From Nicotiana tabacum (Eukaryota > Streptophyta > Magnoliopsida > Solanales > Solanaceae), in NCBI RefSeq assembly GCF_000715075.1, contig NC_134100.1, positions 25,288,609 to 25,352,608 of the forward strand: a stretch of DNA of 64,000 bases, read 5' to 3'. The notes under the pieces are model-generated. The model was not told the origin of the DNA and searched no databases. It saw only the letters and a list, made by a program, of their open reading frames with translations. This document shows positions 11,151 to 23,346 of the stretch, piece by piece. Position 1 is the stretch's first letter; every line of letters begins with the position of its first letter. Made by a program: the position numbers and the translations under genes.

Positions 11151-11558
11151 TCGGCACATTTCCCTAATAGGTCATGATGGCACCCAACACCATTGATGGG
11201 CAAGCCAACGCGGAAACTACCAAATAAGTTCTCATTTTAATTTTACCAAATATTTTCAATAATTCCTTAAGTTAAGATTAGGACATGCAATAACTAATAA
11301 TGTATCAAAAATAATTGTACAATCCTCAAAATAATAGTCTACTAATGTGTGTGTCAAGACCTGGTGTCATAAGTTGTAGGCAACTAGTAGAATATACAAA
11401 AGAATCACACTATCCTATTGTCCGAAACAGAATAGACAACAAAAATACATAAGAGAGACTCCTTCAGGCTGCTGAACGACATGGGAAAGGAAGCAGCTCA
11501 CTATAGGAGTCCCGAAACCTGCTCAGGAATGCGCACCAGACTGATAGCTAGAGACACC
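11151..11558 (-). repeat. Tekay 3' LTR, distal piece
   Basis: This 408-bp piece matches 42428-42838 of the other Tekay LTR (for example GGCAAGCCAACG and AACTACCAAATAAGTTCT). It is cut at ACACC, and its continuation resumes at 34905 beyond Ogre B. The outermost bases differ from the intact terminus TGTCACGGCC at 42424. Confidence 0.9.
11554..11558. repeat. Ogre B target site duplication, left copy
   Basis: ACACC precedes the TG of the Ogre B 5' LTR and is repeated after its 3' LTR at 34900-34904. The empty site ACACCTGCCTCAGATCC is seen intact in the sister Tekay LTR near 42832, which confirms the insertion point. Confidence 0.95.
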
Positions 11559-12654
11559 TGTGAGCACGTGATTTTTGCCTCACACAAATTACTCCCAAAA
11601 ATTCAAAATAAAATAGTTTTTCTTTTGTGTGCAGTTTTGTGAATTTTTCGTGATATTTTCAGCTATTGATTGCGTTTGTGTGTACACGTTTATTTGTGTA
11701 AATTAATGGAAAAGTACAAAAATATAGCATTTTGAATTTAGGATTTTATTTTTAGTAAAATTGTATTTTTACAAGAAAAGCATAAAATACAATGCACTTT
11801 GCATTTTAGTGTTTAATTGTGTGATTTGGTATTTAATTATTCTGTGATAATTACTACTTAGAGTTAATTAACATTTTTAGGATAAATTGATCAAGTTTAA
11901 ATTTAGGTTTGGATTTTTTTTATTTTATTAGAATTCTAGAATAATAAAAGGAAAAGAATAATAAATAGTTTATCAGAATTTTGGGCCAAATTCAGTTTAA
12001 TTTGAAAAGCCCAAATCAAATTCGCCCCCAACCCGGTCCGCCCCAGCGTCGACCAAACGACGACGTTTTGGTCACGTCAATCTGGACCGTTGAATCAGCT
12101 TGATCAAAGGTCCAGAAGTTAACCCATTCCCAAACCCTGACCCGACCTACCTTGTACCCGGTCCGGTCCAGCACCCATGTGGTTGAAACGACCCCGTTTT
12201 GATTATTACTCGATTAGGACCGTTGAATTTCATTCATCCAGCGGCCCTGATTAAATCAACAATTTTAATATACCACAACCTCCCAAACCTCTTACCCCCA
12301 TTTCATTTTCACACCCCCCGTCTCTCGTCTTCTTCAGAGACAAAACGTAATGCCACCGCCCGCCACCAAGCCGGAAATCGCCTATGGCGGTGTTCGGCGC
12401 CCAATCCCTCCCACTTTTACACTGTAGACTCCCCTCGACCTCCCCGTCCCGAATCCCCACTCCGTTTCCCTCGAATGTTGCTCGATCTTCTCGAATATTA
12501 GATCGAAAACCTGGAACCTTAATAGCCGCCACCCTTTCCCCCTTTCCTCTGGTGGCGGCACCACTTCCCCTCAGCCCCAAATTAACACCAAATGACCACC
12601 AAATCACCCCCAACCAAATCCATGAACCACTTGCCTCGAATTAACTTGGAACTT

Positions 12655-12680
12655 CTCGAATCTCCATTTGAAGATTCGAG
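12655..12680 (+). other. U3 hairpin 1, Ogre B 5' LTR
   Basis: CTCGAATCTCCA, TT loop, TGAAGATTCGAG: a 12-bp stem with one C-A mismatch, homologous to 6656-6681 in Ogre A. Confidence 0.7.
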
Positions 12681-12871
12681 CAGAACTCGAACCTACCCCA
12701 ACCATGCCCAAATTCATACCCTGGCACCCCCTGACCACCCTCTTGCCCAAACCACCTTTGGTTTGGGTCGAATCTGGCTAGAAACACTCGAACCCCAAAT
12801 CGAAACGTAAGAACCCTAGAAAACCAAAACTGGTTTTTGTCCGAAATTGAAGGGAATTTGGGTGTTTAACT

Positions 12872-12916
12872 GACCTTAGTCGAAGTGTTCTCAGTTGAGA
12901 ACACTCGATTAAGGTC
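12872..12916 (+). other. U3 hairpin 2, Ogre B 5' LTR
   Basis: A stem of about 22 bp: GACCTTAGTCGA then AGTGTTCTCA, loop GT, TGAGAACACT then CGATTAAGGTC. The outer arm has one bulged base and one G-T pair. It corresponds to 6874-6921 in Ogre A, with compensatory substitutions. Confidence 0.75.
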
Positions 12917-13949
12917 CGTTTGACCTCAAAAAGTTCAAGTCCGAGTCAATTCAAGTCCGTCTGTTCTCTGCTCCATTTAAGGTATTTTTCTTTCTTTCCT
13001 TTTATTCTATTTTTGATGTTTTAAATGTCTGTTTATTTGTTTAGATTTGTTATATTAATTTTTTCATTTTTGTCAAATGTTCTGTTCTTCTCACTCAAAC
13101 CTTTTATTTGGTCAAATTTACTTATGTTCGTTGCTGAGTATATATTATAGGTTGTATAATCGATTCGAATAGTTTTGTCGATTAATTAAGTTTTTATTAT
13201 AAATCCCTGTTTTTGTCAATGCCCCGTAAATTGCCTGATTATCTATTTCTGATTGCTTGTTGTCAATTGTTATAGGCAATCGGTTAATTAGTTATCGTCA
13301 ATTAATTCAGTTTTACTAGTAGTTTTCGTCAAATGGTTTGAGGTCGAATGTTGTATGTACTGATCTTTAGGCAATTAGCTTCAGGGCATTGTCAATATAC
13401 TGACAATGATCCTGCATTCTTGTATAGGTTTGACTTAGAATTGTGTTAGTTTAATCCTTGCATTCATGTGATTTTGATTCAGTTTCAGCTTCAGCTTTAA
13501 TGATTCTATTGAGTTCTGTGTTGTGTTAGTTTGGTTTTGATTTAAATTCAGTTCATTTGTTTCAATTGGAATTCAACCTTAGTCATTCAGTTGTCAGGAG
13601 GATTGGTTATAGCTGTTAATCAGAATTAGTTTTAGATAATTGTTAGCTTGAACAGATTTTAGAGTTAAAGGTTTTAATGCAGATGAATAGATTGTATTAG
13701 GGCAGTAATATTAAGGGGTTTCAGGGGTGATTTGGGAATGGAACAGTTAGGATAATATTTTAATGTTAGTGTCTTGTTAGTGGGGTATTAAATGTCTTTA
13801 AATTAATAAGTTAATGGGGAACAAGAGGGAATTGGGGCTGAAAATAAGGAAAAGCATTCCTTAGTGGGTTTTAAGTGGAAATATGCAAATTTTGGTTGCT
13901 TGGGGGGTCGGGTAGTTAAGTTTTAAAGAGGGGGCAGGTCTGTAATGAC

Positions 13950-13957
13950 TATAAATA
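13950..13957 (+). promoter_or_regulatory. TATA box, Ogre B 5' LTR
   Basis: TATAAATA in GACTATAAATAGAAGG, about 2.39 kb into the LTR. It is also present in the 3' LTR at 32970. It probably sets the U3/R border about 30 nt downstream. Confidence 0.6.
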
Positions 13958-15883
13958 GAAGGCATTTAGACTGATTAAGAAAAAAATTTTGGAGATCAGA
14001 AATTCAGAATTAGAAATATATAAAATAGGCCGACTTTTAATGTTGAAGAGGTCAGTTTAGTTTGAGAGTGAAAGTGACTGGATTTTAACACAAAAGTTCA
14101 GTTAGTTAGAGAGTGAAAACAGGCTGGATTTCAATACTAAGAGTTCAATATTGAGAGGAAGGAAGTCTAGTCTTCTTTGATTGATGAAAATCAGTTAAAA
14201 GAGTAGAGTTTCTTGAAAGTGTTCTTCTTTGAGAGTTAAAGAATAGAGAATCAGAAAGTACTGTTTCATTGCATTCTGAGTAGATTTCTGCCCTCTGTTT
14301 GTTTCTGGGAGTTCTCTGGTTCAGTTTGGTATTGCTGGGGTTGTCAACTGGTTTTTTTGAGTTTGTTGTGGGTTTCTCGTTACTGTTCCATTGGATATTG
14401 CTGGGATTTTGCTGGTTTTAATCTGTTATTGGGTTGTTGCTGTTTGTTGATGTTGTTGTGTTGCTACTGCATCTGTTGTTTCTCATCTTCCTCTTCTTTT
14501 GTTTCCAATACCAGGTACACAACTAAGCTCAATTTGATGTAGCTTTGAGATGTAAACATGAAATGGAAATGCTCGGGCCCTTAATTATTTGATGTTGTAT
14601 CTGTAGCTCAGTAGATATAGATGATAAGTAGTTGTATAGTCCAATTTGATCTATAACTCAATGAAATATAGACTGTGAAGTTTGTACCTAATTAGGACTG
14701 TTTAAACAGTTAATTCGTGTTCATTAGTTGTAGATTAGTATAGTTTAGTACTGATTTCAGCTAACATTGAGTTAAAAATCGAATATCAGTATTGTTTGGA
14801 CTTACAATTAATTCAGAAGTCAACATGTGGTGCTTATTCCGATTTCAGGTTAAACGCGCTTTTAAAACAGCCCAACATGCTAGTTATTGATGTCATCTCC
14901 TTTGTTCGTTAAGCTCACTACTTCGACGTAGGAACAAGTAATTGCATGCTAATGGTTAATATCAATAATCTACTTGAATTTGAATCAGTTAACTTATTCA
15001 TGAATGTTAGCAGAATCAAATAACCAAGTCGTGTAGTTCAAAACTCGATCCAGCATATGGATTGGGTTCTTTGGACCTAAAGTTGAAATGGCATTTGGTC
15101 TACTAATTTTCAATTGATAGACTATAGGATTTTCTAATAATAACTAATTACGGCCCCTTTTATTTATTTCTTTAGAGACAAATAAATAGAAGAATAATAG
15201 TCATTTTAGGATTAGCCTGTAAATAATAAATGAGACGAGCCTCGCCAAATAAAACGCATAAGTTGCGGGGCCCTCAGTAAATATTGCGTTAAAATACTTT
15301 AGATTTCGGGACAGACCGTCTAATGAATTTCACGGCTTTCCTCAAAATAATAACGCGCTAGTCACTTTAGGTGCGCTTTTAATAAATTACTTTCTTAAAC
15401 TCGGGTGCACATTTATGTGACCCAAATCCAAATCTCAACAGAGTCAAGATGTGTCAATAACCACGGGTGCATTGATGTGACGTGGTTCGAGACGTGTTTT
15501 CACGACGTTGCAATTCTCTCTTAAAATAACAACAATAAAAGCGGGAAAGAGTTAAAATTTGCACACAGGTTCAACATGTATAAAAATCAGATAAATAAGT
15601 CGAATATGACAGTTGCGCGACCGTGCTAGAACCACGGAACTCGGGAATGCCTAACACCTTCTCCCGGGTTAACGGAATTCCTTATCCGGATTTCTGGTTC
15701 GCGGACTGTAATACAGAGTCATTCTTTTCCTTGATTCGAGATTAAACCGTTGACTTGGGACACCATAAATCTCCCAAGTGGTGACTCTAAAATAAATAAA
15801 CAATCCCGTTTCGATTGTCCTTTAATTGGAAAAACTTCCTTTACGCCCTTGCGGGCGCAGGTAAAAAGGAGGTGTGACAGCTC

Positions 15884-15900
15884 TGGCGACTCTGCTGGGG
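15884..15900 (+). other. Primer binding site, tRNA-Arg type
   Basis: TGGCGACTCTGCTGGGG begins 5 nt after the LTR. Its complement ends GAGTCGCCA, like the 3' end of plant tRNA-Arg(ACG) as I recall it, with two differences. Ogre elements are known to use tRNA-Arg. Confidence 0.85.
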
Positions 15901-16645
15901 AAAAGAACCCAGAACGTTTTGTTCAGGGTTCAGAATTCGAGCTTAGATAATTGTTGTGTTTGGCTTTGTCTGATTTTGTTACATGATCTGTGCCTAATGT
16001 GCTAATTGACTGCTTTTACCGCTTTGATATTATGTGAACTATATATAAACTGTGCCGAAACCCATCTCCTCTCTGAGTCTTCTAAATCATGAAGAAGGGT
16101 GCACTTCGTGTGACTTCTTTTCTGTATAGTGTCTAATTCCCAATTTAGAACGAGGTTTGGATAAGTTGCAAAGCCGGCGAAGCTTCTGTCTTCCCGGTAC
16201 GCTGCCTCCCCCTCGGCTCGAGCTGTCTGCTCGGGTAAGCCAGGTCTAGAACAAACACCTAGGTTTTGAACCTAGAATAACTCAACCTCATGCCGGATCC
16301 CTAGTAGGAACGTTTATTTGCATCATGTGCATTTTGACTTAGGGAACTCAACACAAGGGTTGGGTCCGTCTAGGACAAGCAACCTGAAGTGAAAAGACCA
16401 TCCTACTACATCTTGTTTGATTTATGCATTTGTTTGTTCAAGATTTGCATGCGGACCGGCTTACGAAAATTAGGGAATACTAGAAAATCGTGAAAAAGAG
16501 AAAATAACAGTGTAGAGAGATACCTGCTTATTTTCAGAAAAAACCAATGTCCAAGTAGTGTCAAAACTCTGTCAAAATTTTGAAAAAAAAAGTGTATTTT
16601 TGAAAAGAAAGGAGTCTTGTTTTTTCTAGTTTGTTTTCCTTGCTC

Positions 16646-16705
16646 GAACTACGTCGGTTTGATTCTCACCGGATGTGAGATACGAGGCAACCCTCATCGG
16701 GTCCA
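16646..16705 (+). other. GAACTAC structured motif, copy f (leader)
   Basis: GAACTACGTCGG followed by P2 TCTCAC/GTGAGA (6 bp, loop CGGAT) and a third hairpin ACCC/GGGT. P1 is damaged: the 3' arm reads ACGAGG where other copies have ACGTAGG. It lies about 580 nt upstream of ORF1. Confidence 0.6.
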
Positions 16706-16764
16706 ACTTCCCCTTTTTGCAAAAATACCCAGAAAATGTCAAAAAAATTTTTATAAGTCGGGCG

Positions 16765-17137
16765 GTGCCGTTGTTGTCAAAAATAGCCAAATATTCCTCA
16801 AAGGGACGCTGGAGGGCTGACTTTGTATAAATGGCCACTTTTGGTCATTTTTTTTGAATTTTGACCAATTAGCCCACACAGCCTTAGAATCCTCGTCCCC
16901 GAGGCTCTGTAAGGCCGTGTTCTCAATGTCGAGTTACTATTTTGGAAAAACAAGAAAAGAGTCTTAAATAAATCAAGTGATGCTGTTTTTTGTCAAAAAT
17001 AGCCAAATGTTCCCGAAAGGGACGCCGGAAGGCTGACTTTTCATAAACGACCACTTTTGATCATCCTTTAGAGTTTTGATCGGTTGACCCTCACAGCCTT
17101 AAAATCTTCATCCCCCAAGTGCTGAAAGGCCGTGTTC
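16765..17137 (+). repeat. Direct duplication in the Ogre B leader
   Basis: Two copies of a unit of about 160 bp (16765-16922 and 16977-17137) start 212 bases apart and share TTGTCAAAAATAGCCAAAT, AAAGGGACGC, GGCTGAC and CACAGCCTTA. Each ends in a hairpin pairing GCCTT(A) with (T)AAGGC, flanked by CAC/GTG. Copy 1 has an inner CCTCG/CGAGG stem that copy 2 lacks. Confidence 0.85.
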
Positions 17138-17225
17138 GGAAAATCGGATCTTTCTTTCTGAAAATATAGTCAAATCATTTTTTGAGTCAAATAATTTTTT
17201 GCTTTTGTTTAAATCACCTTAATAA

Positions 17226-19283
17226 ATGTGCAGGATGAGCACAAGTGAAAACAAACCCTTCACCGTCTTTAGCAAGGTCCCTCTCCAGCTCTATATGTGG
17301 TGGGATGATTTGGGAAAAAGCAGCAAAGAAATAGTGGTCAGAGTCTTGGGGGGTCTCATCAGTCTACTAAATGTCAAGGCAAGGACGGATGTCATCGAGG
17401 CTTTGATACCATTTTGGGACCCGACCCAAAATGTATTTCGCTTTGCGGATTTTGAGCTTACACCCACACTGGAGGAAGTAGTAGGTTATGCGGGTATGAA
17501 TGGGAATCTAAGAAGTCGGTATCTGTTGTCACCAAGGCCGGTATCGCCACACCGATTTCTGGACTTGTTAAATATCAGCCGGACTGTGCAAAATAATGAT
17601 TTATCAAAAGGATGCTGCACTCTTCAGTTCTTATATCAGTGTTATGGTAATCCGCGGGGTTTTGACGAGCCAAATTTGGGACTGACTCACGCCGGAAACA
17701 GAGGTAAATGGGAAGCAAGACGAACCTTGGCATTCATAACGGCATTCTTGGGAATCATGGTTTGCCCACGAGACGACAAGAAAATAGAGATAGGTCTTGT
17801 GGGGATGGTTGATATCGCAATGAAAAGGGCTGACAACACTATAGTTCCTCTGATTTTATCAGAAATATACCGAGCATTGACCGTGTGTAAGGAGGGAGGA
17901 AGTTTTTTCCAAGGTTGCAATCTATTACTTCAGTTGTGGATACAGGAACATCTCTGCCATCGAGTGGGGTATATGAACTTCGGGCTGACTGGTTTAAACT
18001 ACATTGAAAAGTTTGAGAAGCGGGTAACGGGTGTTGCGTTCCCCGAGGGTACTGGAGATTGGTTTATACGACTGAGATCACTAACGGCGGACCAAATTGA
18101 ATGGGCGTTTGGGTGGTTGCTCGCTACTGAAGCAATATACATGTCGGCCAAAGAATGTTATGTTCTTCTGATGGGTGTCTGTAGTATCCAACCATACGCT
18201 CCCCATCGGGCATTGCGTCAATTGGGAAGGTTCCAGATTATCCCTCATGATGAAGATTTGAGCAAGCATACTATCGAGCTAAGACCGAATGCCACAGTCC
18301 CGGAAGATATAATTCGCAAATTGTGGCATGAATGCAGATTCCTTGAGCCCAAAACTATGGTGCGAGATTTAGCCAAAGGCGAGGTGGACCCGAAGTATGA
18401 TGCATGGTTTGGGAAAAGGTTCCAGATTCATCAAAGGCCTGATAAAAGAGCCTATGTCCAGCAATTCACGAATGACTCGCAAAAACAATGGGGTTGGCTG
18501 GCAAGAGAAGAAAGCTATCGGGTTGAAATTGGCAAGCTGAAACAGTAAATTGAGGATCTAAAATATGAAAATAGCGTGCAAGTCGATACTGACACAGGAA
18601 AAAAGAACAGATTGACTCAAGCAAATAAGGCCTTGAAAGCCCAAATCCAACGAGTCAGAATGGATGCCGACAACCAACAAAGGAGCCGGTTCGACGAAGG
18701 TCTGATAACTGGGTTGAGAAACCAAGTCATTGAAAGCCGAGAGGGTTTGGCAAGATCAGAGGCCTGCATAGCAAGAATTCGGGCTAGATGGGCAAAAGGT
18801 ACAACAGCGCGAGCAAAGCACTTACGGCAAGTGAGAAGGGATTATGAAGCGCGCATTGAAATATTAAGAGAAACGAATTCCACTCTCAAAGATCGGGTCT
18901 TTAAACAAGTCCGAGATGCCAGAATGGACAGGAAGCGCTGCTATGATTTAATGGCCCGAATGGAAGAACAAATGGAGAGGTTCCAAGATTAACTCGCTGA
19001 CAACGCTCAAGTACTGGGAGCAAAGAATCAACGAATAGAGCAACTGTTCACGGAAAGGGATAGAATCAGGGGTAGAATTGAGGAGATTAGGCATTACATC
19101 ATCATGAGGTGCCTAGCATGTGAGGAAATACCCTGTGATACCCTTTTTGCTTCAGTCATGGGTTACGTCCACCGAATCATGGAAGAATTGAAAAGCTTGC
19201 AAAGGGGCCTTGCACCAAAGCCCGCGGAAAGGCCGAACGATGCCCCGTGGGCACCAAAATTCAAAGCGTTAATGTACTCCTAG
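17226..19283 (+). pseudogene. Ogre ORF1 (DUF7745 / plant-mobile-domain-like, coiled coil)
   Basis: One frame of 686 codons runs from 17226 (a more likely ATG is at 17235) to TAG at 19281-19283. It is interrupted by TAA at 18546-18548 and TAA at about 18990-18992, both readable as former CAA (Gln). Residues of about 1-430 form a globular, tryptophan-containing domain resembling the DUF7745/plant mobile domain type found in Ogre ORF1. Residues of about 440-600 are charged and heptad-like, probably a coiled coil rich in Arg, Glu and Gln. ORF1 lies upstream of gag in Ogre elements and its role is not established. There is no membrane segment or catalytic motif that I recognise. Family assignment is from memory. 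Confidence 0.8.
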
Positions 19284-19852
19284 TTCAAATCTGTATTTTT
19301 CTATTTTCAAAAGTCTGTTGTATGTCCGTGTGTTTCCTTTTGGCATCAAATTATGTTAGTACTTCGGAGTCTGTATTTTGTTTTTCTTTTCCAAATGGGT
19401 AGTTTGTAATAGAAGTTTTAGTAATGAAATAAATTTTCCAAAAATTGGTGTCTTTATTTGTGGTAGAACTACGCACGGTCTGATTCATGTGGGGACATGA
19501 TACGTAGGCAATCCACATAAGATTCGACCACCGCTAAAAGAAAAAGTGAATAAAAGAAAGGATAAGAAAGAAAGGAAAAGAGAGAAAGAGAAAGCAAATA
19601 AAGGAAAGTTTCAGAAACACCTAAAGGGCACAAGTAAAATAAGCCGGGATGATGCATACGGAGCAAAGACATGTTAGAAATGGTTAAACTGCCTAGGAAC
19701 ATTGCATCCCCCAACGTGCAATTGCAATGTGTGTTAAACTCTAACGCTAACAAGTTTGTTGTTTTCCAAAGATTTCAAACCAGTTAGTTTGTTAGAACGT
19801 TCTGGAAGATTACCATTACCAAACAAGATCCAAAGGGCCCATACCGAAAAGC
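19284..19852 (+). other. ORF1-gag spacer of Ogre B
   Basis: This non-coding stretch of about 570 bp includes an AATAAA-like word (GAAATAAAT near 19427), the GAACTAC motif copy at 19466-19529 and a purine-rich segment. I see no conserved ORF. Confidence 0.7.
19466..19529 (+). other. GAACTAC structured motif, copy c (after ORF1)
   Basis: P1 CTACG/CGTAG; P2 TCATGT/ACATGA (6 bp, GGGG loop); P3 AATC/GATT. The internal loop carries GGTC and the 3' edge GACC, the reverse of the GACC...GGTC arrangement in copies a and e, yet still complementary. It starts 183 nt after the ORF1 stop. Confidence 0.65.
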
Positions 19853-22800
19853 ATGACTAACTCAGAAAACAGTGTTGAAGAGGAAAAGACGGAAAGTCAG
19901 ATGCTGAAAGAGGCAATGGAAAAAATGAAAAAAATGAGACTGGAGATGAACGAAATGTAGCTAGCCCTGGCTAGGGTACAAAAGGGGCCCGAACCACCCG
20001 TTACTCCTACTCTCCCACCAGGACACATACCGGAATACCGTTCACCCGGCCCTTCGACAAGCTTCCCAATTCACCACTACTATCAGGGAAGAAATCCCTA
20101 TGATCCCCAAGCTCCACCACCCAATCAGAACCTTCCCCCACCAAATGCTCCTATTTTCGTGGCACCCCCACCAACCACATTACAAAGATCATCCAGTGGG
20201 CCGTTGTTTCAGGCTCACGATAACCAATATTACCCCCTGAACCTACCCTCAAAGCACCCGAGCCATATACTTATCCTCACTTTGAAATCCCGGTGGAGAC
20301 TGAAAAGCCGGCTAAAGGCCCGGAGCAAGACGAAGTGATTCAAAAATTTAAAAGCCTGGAGCAGTCCTTCAGGAATATACATGGGTTAGGCAATCAGGTT
20401 AGTGTAGCTTACAAAGATCTATGTCCTTTCCCTGATGTTCAATTACCGGCAGGGTTCAAGATGCCAAAGTTTGATCTATATGAGGGGCACGGTGATCCAA
20501 TGGCATATTTGCGAGGGTTTTGCAGCAAGATAAGAGGAGCAGGTGGTAAAGATGAGCTGCTAATAGCTTACTTTGGTCAAAGTCTAAGTGGGTCTGCACT
20601 GGAATGGTACACAAGACAGGATCCAAGCAGGTGGTACACCTGGGACGATCTAGCACAAGCATTCGCAGGTCACTTCCAGTACAACCTTGAGATCGTCCCT
20701 GACCGTCTCACATTGCTGAAACTTGAGAAGAAGCCCAGGGAAAGCTTCCGAGAATTTAGGTTCCGGTGGAGAGAACAAGCAACAAGAGTTGATCCTCCGA
20801 TGAGAGAGGGGGAAATGGTGGACTACTTTCTGCAGACTCTAGAGCCAACTTACTTTGGTCACTTGGTGAAGTCAGTTGGCAAATCTTTCAACAAGGTGGT
20901 GAAAATGGGCGATATGATTGAAGAGGGACTTAAGCCTAACAAAATCCTGAGCTATTCTGCAATCAAAGCAACAACTCAGGCCATTTAGAGCGGCATGGGA
21001 GGTGCGCTCGGGAAGAAGAAAAGAGAAGAGGTCGCAACAATAGAGGCAGGTAATTAGTCCAGATCGGAGAGGTCCTTTCCCCCGCTACCAAGCCAGACCT
21101 CATCACCCAAATTACCCACACACTCCAAATTACCCTCCACAGCCCTACTACCCACCACAAGAACCATATTTCTCCGTCCATCAAGCCCAGACATATACCC
21201 ACCCTCCGGCTCGCCCACAGTGGCGCGAGCCAGCTCCCTAAAATACCTATCCACCTCCACAAAATACATATCCACCTCCACAAAACACATATCCACCACC
21301 AACGGCCTACAGAAATTCCGCAAGGCCAGGTTTCCGGGGGAATCAGGCTTTCAGAAATGAAAGAGTGCAGAGACAAAGAACATTCACTGAGTTGGGAGAA
21401 ACCTATACTGCTTTGTTCCACAAATTAAGTCCGTTAGGTTTGTTGAGTGCTGTTGAGCCCAGATTGCCGAATCCCCTTCCCCAAAATATGGACCTCTCGG
21501 TAAGCTGTGAGTATTGTTCGGGGGCTCTCGGACATGATACCGAGAAGTGCTGGAAGTTGAAACGTGCAGTGCAAGATCTTATTGACACCAAAAAGATCGA
21601 GGTTCAGAGACCGGAGGCACCCAACATCAATCAGAACCCATTACCAGCACACTACGAAACCCACATGATCGAGCTTGTGCACGAAGGAGGGGAGCTAAAG
21701 AAACCCTCACAGACGGTGATGATGATCCGTGCCAGTCCAAAAGAAAAGTCGACAGGTGGAGAAGAGGTGGTACAGTTGGAAAAGGTAGAGTCAAGCCAGT
21801 AGTGGTGATGGGGAAGAGTTCGCCTGTTGTTGCAAAGAATCCAAAGCCGGTCAAAGTAACAATGCGAGGGGTACCAAGCAAGCCAGCATACATAAGGCCA
21901 GTTGTCATCAGGCCAGTAATGCAGATGCCGATAACCAGCGAGAAAGCCGTGCCATGGAGCTACAGTAAAGCGATAGTAATGTACAAAGGGAAGGAGGTTG
22001 TGGAAGAAGTATGTGAGGCCCAAGGCTTAACTCGTTCGGGAAGGTGTTTTGCTCCCGTAGAGTTAAGAAGGTCCAACCCAGCGGTGGTAAAGAAGCCAGT
22101 GACAGAGGAAGAGGCTGAGGAGTTTTTGAAGAAAATGAAGGCACAAGACTACTCCATTGTGGAGCAGTTAAGAAAGACCCCAGCACAGATTTCGTTACTA
22201 TCATTGCTGATCCATTCCAGTGATCATTGCCAGGCATTGATGAAAATCCTGAACGAGGCCCATGTTCCGGATAAAATCTCTGTAAATCACTTGGAGAGGA
22301 TAGTGCACAAAATCTTTGAGGTAAACCGAGTGACGTTTTCTGATGATGAATTGCCAGTAGAGGGTACAGAACACAACAAAGCCCTATACTTGACCGTGAA
22401 ATACGAAGACTCGGTGGTCACCCGAGTATTGATTGATAATGGATCAAGCGCCAACATCTGTACTTTGACTACTCTGAACAAGCTGAAAGTTGATCATGAC
22501 CGGATTCACAGGAACAACGTCTGCGTCCGAGGTTTCGATGGAGGTGGTACCGACACGGTGGGTGATATCATACTAGGATTGACCATTGGTCCAGTGGAAT
22601 TCACCATGGAATTCCAAGTGGTAGACATGGCAGTATCATACAATCTTCTATTGGGGCGACCCTGGATCCATGACGCCAAAGCAGTGCCTTCTACATTGCA
22701 CCAGATGGTGAAATTTGAATGGGATAGGCAGGAGATAGTGGTGCACGAGGATCACGGTACAGGCATTGTGAGTGATGCTGTTGTGCCATTCATAAAAACT

Positions 22801-23346
22801 GATGACGACAAAGGTCCATGGGTGTACCAGGTTTTCAACGCGGTTTCAGTGGATAAAATTTCTGAAGGCGAGGACCTTCCACTTCCCAGGATCGCAGCTG
22901 CGACCTTCATGGTAGCCTCAGAAATGCTAAACAGCGGGTTTGTACCAGGAAAAGGTTTGGGGGTTGATCTGCAAGGTATGGTCCAGCCAGTTTCTTTACC
23001 AAGAACCTGGACACTTTTGGGCTAGGATTCAAGCCTACGGCAGCAGATGTAAGGCGGGCCCGAAAGTTGAAGAAGAAAGTTTGGGTTCTTCCCAAGCCAG
23101 TTCCACGTCTTTCCAGACCTTCGTCAGAGCAGGTATCAGAAGGTAGTCAGTCCCCAAAATTCTCGGACCTCTGATTGGGTCAGATGGAAATTTGAATCAG
23201 GGTTTTGAAAGGCTGTTCGCCGATGTCAACGTGATAGAAGCTGGAGAAGGTTCCAGTAGGGCAGATATACAGTTTGTGGGGCCTAGGGCCAATATCAACA
23301 ATTGGACAGCTACTCCTCTTCCTACCCGGAGGGAGTCATGGTAGTA
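19853..23346 (+). pseudogene. Ogre B gag-pro (capsid, zinc knuckle, protease, G-patch)
   Basis: The region starts at ATG 19853 and ends at TAG TAG (23341-23346 in context ATGGTAGTAG). Order: charged N-terminus; proline-rich linker; Gag capsid-like core (20293-20988); proline-rich tract with a tandem QNTYPPP-type repeat (about 21240-21300); CX2CX5HX4C knuckle (21506-21550); aspartic protease with DNGSSAN (about 22435); and a G-patch-like GKGLG segment (about 22950). Lesions include TAG at about 19952, a frameshift at a C run near 20235, TAG at 20986, further stops or shifts at 21050-21360, a frame change near 21800 and more after 23025. No intact Gag can be made. Confidence 0.88.

Larger units (their letters stand above)
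11559..15879 (+). repeat. 5' LTR of Ogre B (4.32 kb)
   Basis: It starts TGTGAGCACG and ends AGGAGGTGTGACA, immediately before the PBS. A TATAAATA lies at 13950-13957. It resembles the 3' LTR (30824-34899) at roughly 97-98% in the stretches I compared by eye; no full alignment was possible. It carries hairpins at 12655-12680 and 12872-12916. No gene is visible; open frames over 12199-12810 are shadows of CpG-rich U3 sequence. Confidence 0.95.
15901..17225 (+). other. Ogre B leader
   Basis: The 1.3-kb untranslated leader between the PBS and ORF1 contains a perfect 7-bp hairpin (CTAGGTT-TTG-AACCTAG, about 16259-16275). It also has a GAACTAC motif copy (16646-16705) and a direct duplication of about 160 bp (16765-16922 and 16977-17137). 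A donor-like GGGTAAGC (GT at 16235) and an acceptor-like TGTGCAG (AG at 17232-17233) could remove most of it just before the ORF1 ATG at 17235; that is speculative. Confidence 0.75.

Noticed and set aside
12199..12810. Overlapping open frames in the Ogre B U3
   Set aside because: They are not conserved between the two LTR copies as frames and lie upstream of the TATA box; no protein family recognised.
16235..17233. Leader intron joining the PBS region to ORF1
   Set aside because: Donor and acceptor words are plausible but single, unsupported matches. Kept only as a remark in the leader entry.
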